Of a stretch of DNA of 64,000 bases, positions 29,774-39,030 are shown piece after piece (positions within the stretch are counted from its first letter, which is position 1; every line of letters starts with the position of its first letter). The notes beneath the pieces are model-generated. The model searched no databases. It worked only from the letters and a program-made list of their open reading frames with translations, and was not told the DNA's origin. This DNA is from Levilactobacillus spicheri DSM 15429 (GTDB lineage: Bacteria; Bacillota; Bacilli; Lactobacillales; Lactobacillaceae), in assembly GCF_001435095.1 (NCBI RefSeq), contig NZ_AZFC01000016.1:137332-201331 (forward strand), given 5' to 3'. The position numbers were made by a program, and so were the translations under genes.

Positions 29774-29808
29774 AAAAACGGGTAACACGGCATTCGCGTT
29801 ACCCGTTT
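29774..29808 (-). terminator. Terminator between the repeat region and minJ-like
   Basis: AAACGGGTAAC pairs with GTTACCCGTTT and ends in a T-run on the minus strand. It blocks transcription arriving from prfB or from the intergenic elements. Confidence 0.82.
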
Positions 29809-29854
29809 AATCAATTATTTCTTCATTGAATCGGTTGGCAAGACGCCGCCTCCC

Positions 29855-30005
29855 GGTCGGCCAGAATTGGCCTGGAACGTTGGCACGACTTTGAGCTTTT
29901 TGCAAATCCCGCAAAAATCTCAAAGCTCGGCCTTTCTGTAATCCGGGAAATTCACCCGGATAACAGAAACGAGGCGACTGAGCCCAATTCTGACCTCCCT
30001 CCCGG
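29855..30005 (+). ncRNA. Structured intergenic element, copy A1
   Basis: A closed multi-branch structure. The outer stem is CAGAATTGG (29862-29870) with CCAATTCTG (29984-29992). Hairpin 1 is CTTTGAGCTTTTTGC (29889) with GCAAAAATCTCAAAG. Hairpin 2 is TTTCTGT-ATCCGGG (29933) with CCCGGAT-ACAGAAA. Conserved single-strand blocks are CTGGAACG, GGCACGACTT and AGCTCGGCCTT. Copy A2 at 57960 has the same layout with different but still complementary stems. There is no reading frame. I do not recognise the family; it could be an RNA or a structured mobile repeat. Confidence 0.7.
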
Positions 30006-30232
30006 CTAATAACGGCGTATTTGGTTATCGTAGCGAAACACTTGCGTTTAGCAAACCTGCTACTTGCCCCATTATCTTAACTTTGAAATCGTATTAGCAA
30101 CTCACACTAATAGCTTCCAAGCCGGCCCAAAACGCCGACGTCACGGTGCTGGATCGTGCAGCACCGATGCTCAAACGCCATCAGAACTTCTAAAGGTTCG
30201 TCGAGCGGGCGGACATCATTAGGTGCCGCGTA
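30006..30232. other. Intergenic DNA between copy A1 and the short inverted-repeat element
   Basis: No gene is seen. It contains a perfect hairpin GGTGCTG-gatcgtg-CAGCACC (30145-30165) and GTAGC/GCTAC arms near 30030-30065. The stretch GGACATCATT near 30211 recurs at about 58292 between copies A2 and B2, so the similarity between the two loci extends past the structured cores. Confidence 0.5.
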
Positions 30233-30378
30233 GTGCTAGTTGAGCAGAAAACGGTGACGAAAGCGACTTGTCATTCGTGCTAACCACTGGGAAGAAACAC
30301 CATCGCCGCCCTACTACAGTGGCAGTTGAGACGAAAGAGCGGAAGCAATCGGCAGTTTTCGCTAATTTCAACCAGCAC
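30233..30378 (+). repeat. MITE-like element with terminal inverted repeats (146 bp)
   Basis: It begins GTGCTAGTTGA and ends TCAACCAGCAC (10 of 11 positions complementary). The left part (GAGCAGAAAACGGTGA, CGACTTGT) and right part (GAGCGGAAGCAATCG) match the ends of the longer element at 45229-45549. No transposase is encoded, so it would depend on one elsewhere. Confidence 0.65.
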
Positions 30379-30400
30379 CTTCAATCATCCTATGTCGCGC

Positions 30401-31517
30401 CTAGTCCGGATTCTTTTGGCTGAGTTGCCATTGCAGGTAGGCGTCGATGAACGGATCGAGGTCCCCGTCCATGACCGCTTGGCCCTGACTGGTCTCGTGG
30501 TTGGTCCGGTGATCCTTTACCATGGTGTACGGGTGGAAGACGTACGAGCGAATCTGTGAGCCCCAGCCAATATCCATCTGGTCACCCTCGAGGGCGGCCT
30601 TTTCCTGGGCCTTCTTCTCCTCTTCGCGTTCGTACAACTTCGCCCGCAACATGCCCAGGGCCGTTTGCCGGTTCTGGAGTTGCGACCGTTGAGCCTGACT
30701 CTGGGTCACGATTCCGGTCGGCAAGTGGGTAATCCGGACGGCGGACGACGTCTTGTTGACGTGTTGGCCCCCGGCCCCGGACGCCCGGTAAACGTCGACC
30801 TTCAAGTCGGCGGGATTGATTTCCACGTCGACCGAGTCGTCAAGCTCCGGCAGCACGTCGACCGAGGCAAATGACGTGTGGCGCCGCCCGGCCGAATCAA
30901 ACGGCGAGATCCGGACCAACCGGTGCACGCCCTTTTCCGAACGGAGGTACCCGTAAGCGTTGTGCCCGGCAATCAGTAACGTGGCGCTGCTCAAGCCGGC
31001 CACTTCACCGGGCTGATAATCCAACACGGTCACCTTAAAGTCGTGTTGGTCGGCCCACCGTTGATACATCCGCATCAACATCGACCCCCAGTCCTGTGAT
31101 TCCGTGCCCCCAGCTCCCGGGTGGATTTCCAGGATGGCGTTGTTGTGGTCGTACTTCTGGTTCAGCAGGAGGTTCAAACGATACTGGCGCAGAGCGTCCT
31201 GGGTCTTACCAAAGTTCTGTTCGAACTCGGCCTGCATGTCGGCGTCCGGTTCGTCGCTCAGGAGTTCCACAGCCACCTCGAGGTCATCGACCTGCCCGGA
31301 GAGCTGCTGGTACTCCTCCACCTTTTTCTTCATTTCGTTGGTTTCATCAATCAGTTTTTGGGCTTTCTGGGAATCGTCCCAAAAGCCCGGCTCGGCCATT
31401 TGGCCCTCGTTGACGCTGATGCTTTCGTTCAAGGCATCAAAGTCAAAGCGACCTCCTAAAGCCGGCTAATTGTTCGCGCATCGTTTCGATGCTGTGTTTC
31501 GCATCACTTAATTCCAT
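30401..31517 (-). CDS. prfB: Peptide chain release factor RF2 (programmed +1 frameshift)
   Basis: The gene starts at 31517 (SD AAAAGGAG) and reads 24 codons to an in-frame TGA (31445-31443). The sequence AGGAGG-TCG-CTT-TGA-C is the classic RF2 frameshift site: an internal SD, a slippery CTT and TGA. After a +1 shift, translation continues from GAC (31444) to 30401, giving about 371 residues. The stop-recognition tripeptide SPF (RISPFDSAG) and the hydrolysis motif GGQ (GAGGQHVNK) are present. RF2 ends translation at UGA/UAA, and low RF2 raises frameshifting, giving autoregulation. It is downstream of secA in the usual order. Confidence 0.97.
31442..31461 (-). promoter_or_regulatory. prfB programmed frameshift site
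   Basis: AGGAGG, three bases, then CTT TGA C on the minus strand. The SD-like sequence is at the close spacing that promotes +1 slippage of the CTT-decoding tRNA. Confidence 0.93.
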
Positions 31518-31650
31518 GATGAGTGGCTCCTTTTCGGTTATTTAGTCGTCGTGCGGCGTTGCCGCCCGCGACCGCTACTCCTTAGTTTACCAAAACTCGG
31601 GCGGGAATGCTTGGTTGGCGACAGGACCGCTCCCTAACCGTCGTGGACAT

Positions 31651-31687
31651 CAAAAAAACGGCGCCACCCTTTCCAGGTGACACCGTT
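31651..31687 (-). terminator. secA terminator
   Basis: On the minus strand ACGGTGTCACC / GGTGGCGCCGT forms a stem followed by seven T residues. It lies between secA and prfB, so prfB may need its own promoter or read-through. Confidence 0.82.
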
Positions 31688-31700
31688 TCTCGAAGTTTAA

Positions 31701-34064
31701 TTAACGCGTAATGTTTTGTCGAATTTCGGACTTCATGAACAACCGCGTGGCGTCGTAGTCGATGTCGGAGACCATTTCTTCGAACATCCGGAACCCGTCT
31801 TGTTGGTATTCAACCAACGGGTTCAACTGACCGTAACCCCGCAACCCAATGGATTGCCGCAATTGGTCCATCGCATCGATGTGATCCGTCCAGTGAGAGT
31901 CCACGACCCGCAGCAGAACCACCTTTTCAAATTCCAGCATCTGGGCTGGATCGTAAAGCTGCTTGGCCTTTTCGTCGTACACATCCTTGGCCAGATCCAT
32001 GAAGTACGCGATAATCTCGTCGGCGGTCTTCCCCTTCAGGTCGTCCAGGCTAATCTTGTCTGGCGAAACCATCGCGGAAATCCCGAAGTCGAGCAGCGTA
32101 TCCAAGTCCCAGTCGGACTGTTCACCCTGCGTGTGCAGGTTCACGACCCGGGTCACGGTCCGCTTGATCATCGGCATCAAGACCCACTTCAGGGACTTGT
32201 CTTGTTGAATGATCTGGTTCCGTTCGCCGTAGATCACGTTCCGTTGTTGCCGCATCACGTCATCGTACTGCAAGACGTTCTTCCGGGAATCGTAGTTGTT
32301 CCCTTCAACCCGCTTTTGGGCGGATTCGACTTGCTTGGTGATCATCCGGCTCCGAATCACGGCGTCATCCCCGTCAACGTTCATCCGTTGCAGGAAGTCC
32401 TTGACCCGGTCGGAACCGAAGCGCCGCATCAGGTCATCTTCCAGGGACAGGTAGAACTGCGTCATACCAGGGTCCCCTTGCCGACCCGACCGGCCACGCA
32501 ATTGGTTATCGATCCGGCGTGATTCGTGACGTTCCGTCCCGATCACGGCCAGGCCGCCCAATTCCACGACGCCGGGGCCGAGCTTGATGTCGGTCCCCCG
32601 ACCAGCCATGTTGGTGGCAATCGTCACCGCGCCCCGTTGTCCGGCGTTTTGAATGATGTCGGCTTCCTTAGCGTGGTTCTTGGCGTTCAAGACCACGTGC
32701 GGAATCTTTTCATCATCCAACCGTTGCGACAGGTATTCGGAGGTTTCCACGGCGACGGTCCCGATTAACATCGGTTGGCCCTTTTCGTGGAGGTCCTTGA
32801 TTTCCCGGACCACGGCGTCAAACTTGGATTCCAACGTCGGGTACAGTACGTCTGGATGGTCGACCCGGACAACCGGCTTGTTGGTTGGCACGGAGATGAC
32901 TTCCATGTTGTAAATTTCCCGGAATTCTTCGGATTCGGTCTTGGCCGTCCCGGTCATCCCGGCTAACTTCGCGTACATCCGGAACAGGTTTTGGTACGTG
33001 ATGTTGGCCATGGTCTTGGTCTCTTCTTGAATCTCGACGCCTTCCTTGGCTTCGATGGCTTGGTGCAGCCCATCGGAGTAGCGCCGGCCTTCCATGACCC
33101 GCCCGGTAAAGGAATCGACGATCAAGACTTCACCGTCTTGAACCACGTAATCCTTGTCCCGCAGCATGATAAAGTTGGCCCGTAAGGCCTGATCCATGTG
33201 GTGGGTCAGCGCGGTGTTATCCGTGTCGTACAGGTTCTTCAAGTTGAAGTATTTTTCGGCCTTTTCAATCCCCTTGTCGGTTAAGGCAACGGTCTTGGAT
33301 TCCAGGTCGATCTTAAAGTCTTCTTTTTCGTGTAACGTCTTGGCGAACCGGTCCACCCGCTTGTACAGGGCACTGGTCCCTTCGGACTGACCGGAAATGA
33401 TCAATGGCGTCCGGGCTTCATCAATTAAGATGGAGTCCACTTCGTCGACAATGGCGAAGTTTAACGGCCGTTGAACCATATCTTCCTTATAAACCACCAT
33501 GTTATCCCGCAGGTAATCGAACCCGATTTCCCCGTTGGTGGAGTAGGTGATGTCGGCGTTGTAGGCTTCCCGCTTTTCGTCAGGCGACTTTTCCGCGGAG
33601 TTCAGACCCACCGTCAAGCCCATCCAGTTGTACAACTCACCCATTTCGGTGGCGTCCCGGGCGGACAGGTATTCGTTGACCGTGACCACGTGGACCCCTT
33701 TGCCGGAAATCGCGTTCAGGTAAACGGGCATCGTGGCGGTCAAGGTCTTCCCTTCACCGGTCTTCATTTCAGCAATGTTCCCTTCGTGAAGGACGATCCC
33801 CCCCATGATTTGCACATGGAACGGGTAGAGTCCGAGGACCCGGCGTGCCCCTTCACGACAAGCAGCGAAGGCCTCAGGTAACAAATCATCCAAGGTCTCG
33901 CCATCTTGATAGCGTTTCTTAAATTCTGGCGTTTTCGCCTTCAATTCGTCATCTGAAAGCTTTGAATATTCATCAGCGTAGGCGCCAACCTGATCCGCTA
34001 ATTTACTGAGGCGTCGTAAAGTTCGTCGATCACTTTCGACCCATCGTTTCAAAATATTTGCCAT
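31701..34064 (-). CDS. secA: Preprotein translocase ATPase SecA
   Basis: A 787-residue motor of the Sec pathway. Walker A is MKTGEGKT (about 101-108), the DEAD-type box is [10 protein letters not shown], and motif VI is [11 protein letters not shown]. It drives secretory proteins through SecYEG. The C-terminus ends at [10 protein letters not shown], so the cysteine-rich zinc/SecB-binding tail found in many SecA proteins is absent, as is usual in lactobacilli. SD GAAGGGAA. It is preceded by a strong promoter and by hpf. Confidence 0.98.
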   Translation of the reverse strand: MANILKRWVESDRRTLRRLSKLADQVGAYADEYSKLSDDELKAKTPEFKKRYQDGETLDDLLPEAFAACREGARRVLGLYPFHVQIMGGIVLHEGNIAEMKTGEGKTLTATMPVYLNAISGKGVHVVTVNEYLSARDATEMGELYNWMGLTVGLNSAEKSPDEKREAYNADITYSTNGEIGFDYLRDNMVVYKEDMVQRPLNFAIVDEVDSILIDEARTPLIISGQSEGTSALYKRVDRFAKTLHEKEDFKIDLESKTVALTDKGIEKAEKYFNLKNLYDTDNTALTHHMDQALRANFIMLRDKDYVVQDGEVLIVDSFTGRVMEGRRYSDGLHQAIEAKEGVEIQEETKTMANITYQNLFRMYAKLAGMTGTAKTESEEFREIYNMEVISVPTNKPVVRVDHPDVLYPTLESKFDAVVREIKDLHEKGQPMLIGTVAVETSEYLSQRLDDEKIPHVVLNAKNHAKEADIIQNAGQRGAVTIATNMAGRGTDIKLGPGVVELGGLAVIGTERHESRRIDNQLRGRSGRQGDPGMTQFYLSLEDDLMRRFGSDRVKDFLQRMNVDGDDAVIRSRMITKQVESAQKRVEGNNYDSRKNVLQYDDVMRQQRNVIYGERNQIIQQDKSLKWVLMPMIKRTVTRVVNLHTQGEQSDWDLDTLLDFGISAMVSPDKISLDDLKGKTADEIIAYFMDLAKDVYDEKAKQLYDPAQMLEFEKVVLLRVVDSHWTDHIDAMDQLRQSIGLRGYGQLNPLVEYQQDGFRMFEEMVSDIDYDATRLFMKSEIRQNITR

Positions 34065-34132
34065 GTGAGAATTCCCTTCAGTACATTGTTTAATCGATCT
34101 ATTTAAAGTTCCTTGATGTTTTGCGATAAATC

Positions 34133-34161
34133 ATTCTACATTTTAACACTAACCCGGTCAA
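34133..34161 (-). promoter_or_regulatory. secA promoter
   Basis: TTGACC, a 17-base spacer and TAGAAT on the minus strand, about 70 bases before the ATG. Confidence 0.8.
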
Positions 34162-34262
34162 GATGAAACTGCCCTACCCGGTTAACGAAATATAAATCGC
34201 TTTCTTTTGCGATTTGTTCTGAAACTGGTCGTCACGGCGCCCCAGGAGCGGCCCGGACCCAC

Positions 34263-34298
34263 GAAAAAAGGTTCGAGGTGTGCGCCCCGAACCTTTCG
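34263..34298 (-). terminator. hpf terminator
   Basis: CGAAAGGTTCG / CGAACCTTTTTTCG hairpin on the minus strand with a T-run, shortly after the hpf stop. Confidence 0.85.
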
Positions 34299-34314
34299 TA
34301 AAAACGTGTTTAAC

Positions 34315-34878
34315 CTAAGCTTCGTCGCCGGCTTCGATCAAGCCGTAACGGCCATCGTTCCGACGGTAGACGATGCTGACGCCATCGGTTTCGGCGTCTT
34401 GGTAAATAAAGAAGTCATGCCCTAACATATCCATCTGTAAGATGGCTTCTTCATTGTCCATTGGCTTCAGCGAGACCCGCTTGGTCCGGACAACCTGAAG
34501 TTCGTTGCTGTCGCTGTCCTTCGCCTTGTCGTCCGTGTCGGATGGCACGAAGTCAAGGTTCTTGTAGCCCTTTTCACGGGACTTGCGGTTAACCTTGGTC
34601 TTGTACTTCCGAATCTGACGTTCCAGCTTGTCGGTAACCAAATCAACGCTGGCGTACAGATCCGGCGAGGTTTCCTCTGCCCGTAATGTCAAGTATGGGA
34701 GTGGGATCGTTACTTCAACCTTGGCCGTCTTGTTTTGGTAGACCTTCAGGTTGATATGCGCAATTGCCTCAACGTTGTTTTCGAAATACTTCTCTAACTT
34801 GCTGATGCGCTTCTGAACGTAATCCCGGATTGCGTCAGTAACTTCGATGTTTTCACCACGAATATTAAATGTGAGCAT
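34315..34878 (-). CDS. hpf: Long-form ribosome hibernation promoting factor
   Basis: A 187-residue protein. The N-terminal HPF/YfiA domain occupies residues 1-105 (MLTFNIRGENIEVTDAIRDY and KLEKYFE). A charged linker follows, then a C-terminal dimerisation domain (about 130-187: VVRTKRVSLKPMDNEEAILQMDMLGHDFFIY). The long form dimerises 70S ribosomes into inactive 100S particles. The gene has its own strong promoter containing a cre-like site, and a leader of about 80 bases with a hairpin just before the SD. Confidence 0.97.
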   Translation of the reverse strand: MLTFNIRGENIEVTDAIRDYVQKRISKLEKYFENNVEAIAHINLKVYQNKTAKVEVTIPLPYLTLRAEETSPDLYASVDLVTDKLERQIRKYKTKVNRKSREKGYKNLDFVPSDTDDKAKDSDSNELQVVRTKRVSLKPMDNEEAILQMDMLGHDFFIYQDAETDGVSIVYRRNDGRYGLIEAGDEA

Positions 34879-34891
34879 AAAACTTCTCTCC

Positions 34892-34911
34892 CTTCAGCCA
34901 AGAGATTGCTT
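34892..34911 (-). promoter_or_regulatory. Leader hairpin before the hpf SD
   Basis: AGCCAAG-caatct-CTTGGCT is a perfect 7-bp stem ending just before GAAGGGAGAG, the hpf ribosome-binding site. It could affect initiation. A second possible stem, AGCAC/GTGCT, lies upstream in the leader. Confidence 0.5.
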
Positions 34912-34960
34912 GGCTTGCTCAGCACTTGAAGGACCACTCTTCGGTGCTTTGCTTACTATT

Positions 34961-34989
34961 ATTATAATAGAAAGCGCTTCGATAGACAA
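34961..34989 (-). promoter_or_regulatory. hpf promoter with internal cre-like site
   Basis: TTGTCT, a 17-base spacer and TATAAT. The spacer carries TCGAAGCGCTTTCT, which agrees at 12 of 14 positions with the CcpA consensus TGWAARCGYTWNCW. Binding between -35 and -10 would repress hpf while preferred sugar is present. Confidence 0.8.
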
Positions 34990-35014
34990 TTAATCTAACG
35001 AATTTTCTTCACGA

Positions 35015-35689
35015 TTAACGGGCTAACGTCAAGCCAGTAACCGCTTGCGCCCCACCCAAAGAAATTTGCGCGGCGGCGTGGCGCAGGGTTCGCCCGGTGG
35101 TGTAGACGTCATCCAGCAGCAAAACCCGTTTGCCAGCCAGGACCGTCGCCGCCCCCGCCACCAGGGAAAAGGGCTGGGGCGTCTGGAGGCGCTCCTGCCG
35201 GGTCTTGCTCGATTGGTCCCGGGGCTTGCTGGCGGCGGACACCGTCAACACCTGCTGAAAGGGCTGCCCCGTCAGCCACCCCGTCACCTGGTTGAACCCC
35301 CGAGTCCGCCACGTGGCCGCCGTGATAGGAATCGGGACCAGCACGTCGTAGTGCTCGCGGGCCAGGGCCTCCCGAATCAGCGGCTGCATCACCAGGCGCA
35401 GCTGGTAGTCCCCCTGGAACTTATACTGCTGCATGTAGGCCTTCAGGGCCGCATCGTAGGGGAAAATGGCGTGGTTCACGAACGCATCATCCCAGCGCTC
35501 ACAGTCGTGACACCGCTGAACGGTCGCCTGTTGCCGTCCACACTGGGGACACTTCGCACTGCCGATGGGCTGGAGCCGCTGGCGACAGGCCCGACAGATG
35601 ATGGGCGTCGGCAGCGGGCCCCAGTGCCAGATGTCGGCCAGCGTCACGGGCACCACGATGGGCCGCCCGCACCACAGACACGCGCGCAT
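35015..35689 (-). CDS. comFC: ComF-family amidophosphoribosyltransferase-like protein ComFC
   Basis: A 224-residue protein. An N-terminal zinc-finger region has paired cysteines (CLWC; CRAC; CPQC; CHDC within residues 4-60), followed by a phosphoribosyltransferase domain with the PRPP loop VLLLDDVYTTGRTL (about 190-203). ComFC is needed for natural transformation and acts with the ComFA helicase on incoming DNA. Its ATG overlaps the comFA TGA (ATGA), so the frame extending further into comFA is not used. Confidence 0.93.
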   Translation of the reverse strand: MRACLWCGRPIVVPVTLADIWHWGPLPTPIICRACRQRLQPIGSAKCPQCGRQQATVQRCHDCERWDDAFVNHAIFPYDAALKAYMQQYKFQGDYQLRLVMQPLIREALAREHYDVLVPIPITAATWRTRGFNQVTGWLTGQPFQQVLTVSAASKPRDQSSKTRQERLQTPQPFSLVAGAATVLAGKRVLLLDDVYTTGRTLRHAAAQISLGGAQAVTGLTLAR

Positions 35690-37005
35690 CAGGCCTGTCC
35701 CCCTAACCGGCGGCCCCGCCGGTTCAACTGCCGAATCATCCGTTGGGCCCGGCGCACCGTGCGGGTCTGGCTCTGGCAATAACTGACGACGTCCCCGCGG
35801 GGAAAGTCGCGGTGGCGCCCCACCCGACCGGCAATCTGAACCAGTGCCGCGGTCGAAAAGACCGGATCATCCCCGCCCAGGATCGCCACCATCACGTTGG
35901 GAAAGGTCACGCCCCGCTCCAATATCGTGGTGGTCACCAGAAAATCGACCGCCCCGTCGCGCATCTGCTGAACCTTGGCCGTGCGTTGGGGGTCGGCGGC
36001 ATGGACTCCCACGCCGTGGGTCATCCCCAGCCGGGCCAGCGCCCGCAGGACCGGGGCGATGTCGGCCACGTGGGGCACGAAGAGCAGGAACCGTTGGACC
36101 CGGCGCCGATACGCCCGTAATTGCCGGACCAATCCCCGGGGCAACCGGCCCGTTGCCAGCCGGTCGGGCCAGTGCCAGGCAATCTTGACGGTCAGCGGCG
36201 GCAAGAGGTACCCGTGATAGCGCAACGGTAAATAGGTCACGGCTAACCGGCGACGCTTGATCTGGCGTTGCAGGTCTTCTCCCGGCGTGGCCGTCAGGTA
36301 CAGGTGACAGCCCGTCTTCTTTTGCGCCCGCCGCAAGGCCCCCTGCAGCAGCGGACTGGTCGCCAGGGGAAAGGCATCGACCTCGTCGACGATGATCAGG
36401 TCAAAGGCTTGGTCGAACCGCAAGAGCTGGTGGGTCGTACAGATGGTCAGCTGTCGATAGGCGTACGGCACGGGTTGTCCCCCGTACAGGACCGCCTGGG
36501 GGATCCCGGTAAAGGCTGCGGCCAAGCGGGGGGCCAGCTCCAGGCACACATCGACTCGCGGCGAGGTCCAGGCGACCCGCCATCCCTGTTGCAGGGCCCA
36601 GGCCAGCCCGGGGTATACGATTTCCGTTTTGCCCGCCCCGGTGACCGCCCAGAGCAGCTGCGAGGTGCGTGTCTTGAGCCGCGCCAGCACCTGCTCGGCC
36701 GCCGCTGCTTGCCGGGGGCTGAGCTGCCCCGACCAGGTCAGCGGCGAATCCGTGACCATTCGGAACCGATTTGGTTCGGGAATAGTGTATAATTTAGTCA
36801 ATGCCGTCAGGCGCCCCAAGTTCAAGCAATGCCGACAATACGGCACGTTTTGCGGCAAGCGGTCGGTTTCTCCGGCCAGCTGGTGACACCGTTGGCACCG
36901 CCAACGCCGCCCCACCTGGACCACGGCGGTCTGACCCGTTAACTTGGCGGGCGCCTGGGCTAACGGAACCCGGCGACCATATAATTGCTCGGAAGTGTCT
37001 GTCAT
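35689..37005 (-). CDS. comFA: ComFA DNA helicase/translocase
   Basis: A 438-residue DEAD-type ATPase. An N-terminal four-cysteine zinc motif (CQRC...CRHC, about 38-60) precedes Walker A VTGAGKTE (about 120), the Walker B/DEAD variant DEVD, and a C-terminal helicase domain (VQIAGRVGRHRDFPRGDV). It helps pull transforming DNA across the membrane. SD AAGGAGG. It forms an operon with comFC; late competence genes in lactobacilli are often intact although transformation is rarely seen. Confidence 0.95.
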   Translation of the reverse strand: MTDTSEQLYGRRVPLAQAPAKLTGQTAVVQVGRRWRCQRCHQLAGETDRLPQNVPYCRHCLNLGRLTALTKLYTIPEPNRFRMVTDSPLTWSGQLSPRQAAAAEQVLARLKTRTSQLLWAVTGAGKTEIVYPGLAWALQQGWRVAWTSPRVDVCLELAPRLAAAFTGIPQAVLYGGQPVPYAYRQLTICTTHQLLRFDQAFDLIIVDEVDAFPLATSPLLQGALRRAQKKTGCHLYLTATPGEDLQRQIKRRRLAVTYLPLRYHGYLLPPLTVKIAWHWPDRLATGRLPRGLVRQLRAYRRRVQRFLLFVPHVADIAPVLRALARLGMTHGVGVHAADPQRTAKVQQMRDGAVDFLVTTTILERGVTFPNVMVAILGGDDPVFSTAALVQIAGRVGRHRDFPRGDVVSYCQSQTRTVRRAQRMIRQLNRRGRRLGGQA

Positions 37006-37084
37006 GGGAAGCCTCCTTCATCTAAGTGCATTCCCAGTTACTTCCGCTAAGTCGCCGTTAAAATTCGAAAAAAGGTGTGTTTTC

Positions 37085-37759
37085 ATGGAAACCGATTATC
37101 TGACCATGCCCCAACAACCGGGGCAACATGCACTGGAAATCAAGAAATCCCGCTTCATCACCGACGTGGGGCGGGTCACCGACGAGGCCGCCGCGCAGGC
37201 CTTCATCGCGGCCATCGTCAAGCGCGAGCCCAAGGCCAATCACCATTGCTGGGCCTACCTGATCGGCGAACACGACGAGATCCAACGCGAAAGCGACAAC
37301 GGGGAACCGTCCGGCACCGCGGGTGTGCCCATCCTGACGGTCCTGCAGCGCAACCACCTGCACAACAGCATCGCGGTGGTCACCCGGTACTTCGGCGGCA
37401 TCAAGCTGGGCGCCGGGGGGCTGATTCGGGCTTACAGCAACGCCACCTCGACCGCCATCGAAGCGGTCGGCGTGGTCAAGCGTGTCCGGCAGCGGGCCAT
37501 CCAGCTGACCGTAGACTACGCAAACTACGACCGGTTGGCCCACTACCTGACCGAAAACGCCATTACCATCCTCGAGACCCTCTACACCACGGCGGTTACG
37601 GTCACGATTGCCGTGGACCTGCCGGCGGTCGAAGCGACCCAGCAGGCCATCACCGACCTGCTCAGTGACCGGCTGACCATGCAGCTGGGTGACGTCGACT
37701 ACCACGAGATTCCCGTGGAGATCCACGCCAGCAGCCGCGACGACGCGTCCACCGACTAG
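37085..37759 (+). CDS. YigZ/IMPACT family protein
   Basis: A 224-residue protein. The N-terminal UPF0029/IMPACT domain has its hallmark DNGEPSGTAGVPIL and VTRYFGGIKLGAGGL; a DUF1949 domain follows (about 140-210). Bacillus YvyE and E. coli YigZ are relatives; the eukaryotic homologue IMPACT modulates Gcn2. The bacterial role is unsettled. The ATG at 37085 is preceded by AAAGGTG. It is transcribed divergently from comFA. Confidence 0.93.
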   Translation: METDYLTMPQQPGQHALEIKKSRFITDVGRVTDEAAAQAFIAAIVKREPKANHHCWAYLIGEHDEIQRESDNGEPSGTAGVPILTVLQRNHLHNSIAVVTRYFGGIKLGAGGLIRAYSNATSTAIEAVGVVKRVRQRAIQLTVDYANYDRLAHYLTENAITILETLYTTAVTVTIAVDLPAVEATQQAITDLLSDRLTMQLGDVDYHEIPVEIHASSRDDASTD

Positions 37760-37811
37760 GCAAACGCCCTTGCGCGGACTGTCGCCAACTTTTCCATCAA
37801 TAACTGCTAAA

Positions 37812-37854
37812 AAACAGGGCATCGATTCTCACTGAGAGAATCGATGCCCTGTTT
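37812..37854. terminator. Bidirectional terminator between yigZ-like and tagO
   Basis: CAGGGCATCGATTCTC pairs perfectly with GAGAATCGATGCCCTG over 16 bp with a 5-base loop. It is flanked by AAAAAA on the left and TTTG on the right, so it ends convergent transcripts. Confidence 0.93.
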
Positions 37855-37869
37855 GCTATATCCCCGAAG

Positions 37870-38964
37870 CTAATCAGAACTCTTCGAGGTAAACTGCTTC
37901 ACGATGTGCTTGATCCAGTGTAACAAGGGTTGGCGGTTCGAGCCGACCAGCCCGATGGCTTCCACGAACAGCTCCAGGCCAATCAGGATGGCAATGGTCA
38001 GCAGGACCGAACCCCAGATGGTCGATAGCGGGTACAGCAACGCAATAAAGGAAAAGATCAGCGCGATCCCGTAGATGACCAGGACGGTCTGCCGGTGGGT
38101 CAGCCCCAACTGCATCAGCCGGTGGTGCAAGTGGTGCTTATCGGCGTGGGAGATGGGCTGCCGGTTCAAGATCCGCCGAATCATCGCGTAGACCGTGTCG
38201 GTAATCGGCACACCCAGAATGATCACGGGGATGATCACCGAGATGAACGTCACGTTCTTTAACCCGTACAGGGAGAAGCAGGCGATCATGAACCCAATGA
38301 ACTGCGCCCCGGTGTCCCCCAAATAGATTCTGGCGGGGAAAAAGTTATAGGGTAAGAAACCTAACATGGCGGCCACCAACGCGAAAATCATGATGGCGAC
38401 CCAGGTGTTGGCCAGGTTCAAGAAGAACAGCCCGGTAATCCCGGTCGTGGTCAACGCGATGATTGAGACCCCGGTGGCCAACCCGTCCAACCCGTCAATC
38501 AGGTTGATGGCGTTGATGATGGCCACAATCCACAGTAACGTGATGGGCAGCGCCAGCCAGCCCAGGTACCAGGTGCCAATGAACGGCAAGGTGATGTAGC
38601 GCATCCGCACCTCCGCCACGAAGTAGACTTCGAGTGCGGCCAGCAATTGCCCGATCACCTTTTGGTGCGGCTTTAATTCGTATACGTCGTCGATCATGCC
38701 TTCTGCAATAATGATGCATTCTCCACCAAAGAGCCCCCAAAGTTGTTGCGTTGGCATCTGGTCTCTTAATAGGAACATCGTCGAAAAAGTAAACGCGATA
38801 AAGATGGCTAAACCGCCGATGGTCGGCATGGGCACCTTATTGACGCGCCGTTGATTCGGTTTGTCCACAGCCCCGATTTTAAACGCGAATCGGCGCACAA
38901 ATGGTGTGAGGACCGCAGAAATGATCATGGTAGCAAATAAGCTAACAATAATCTCGAATTTCAT
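37870..38964 (-). CDS. tagO: Undecaprenyl-phosphate GlcNAc-1-phosphate transferase (TagO/WecA family)
   Basis: A 364-residue membrane enzyme with about ten or eleven segments. Conserved MraY/WecA motifs include KPNQRRVNKVPMPTIGG, the metal-binding NAINLIDGLDGLA, GDTGAQFIG and the late HADKHHLHHRL. It makes the first lipid-linked intermediate of wall teichoic acid or other wall glycans. The ATG at 38964 follows AGAGGAAA; the longer frame would run into the promoter. It is monocistronic. Confidence 0.95.
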   Translation of the reverse strand: MKFEIIVSLFATMIISAVLTPFVRRFAFKIGAVDKPNQRRVNKVPMPTIGGLAIFIAFTFSTMFLLRDQMPTQQLWGLFGGECIIIAEGMIDDVYELKPHQKVIGQLLAALEVYFVAEVRMRYITLPFIGTWYLGWLALPITLLWIVAIINAINLIDGLDGLATGVSIIALTTTGITGLFFLNLANTWVAIMIFALVAAMLGFLPYNFFPARIYLGDTGAQFIGFMIACFSLYGLKNVTFISVIIPVIILGVPITDTVYAMIRRILNRQPISHADKHHLHHRLMQLGLTHRQTVLVIYGIALIFSFIALLYPLSTIWGSVLLTIAILIGLELFVEAIGLVGSNRQPLLHWIKHIVKQFTSKSSD

Positions 38965-39001
38965 TAGATTTCCTCTTTCTTCTTTCGTGATTCTTTTGCT
39001 A

Positions 39002-39030
39002 ATTATACAAAGCCCTGAAATTAAACACAA
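39002..39030 (-). promoter_or_regulatory. tagO promoter
   Basis: TTGTGT, a 17-base spacer and TATAAT on the minus strand, about 40 bases before the ATG. Confidence 0.7.

Noticed and set aside
30401-31432. prfB as a 343-residue gene starting at an internal TTG.
   Set aside because: The upstream 24-codon frame with SD and the AGGAGG/CTTTGAC frameshift site shows that the gene starts at 31517.
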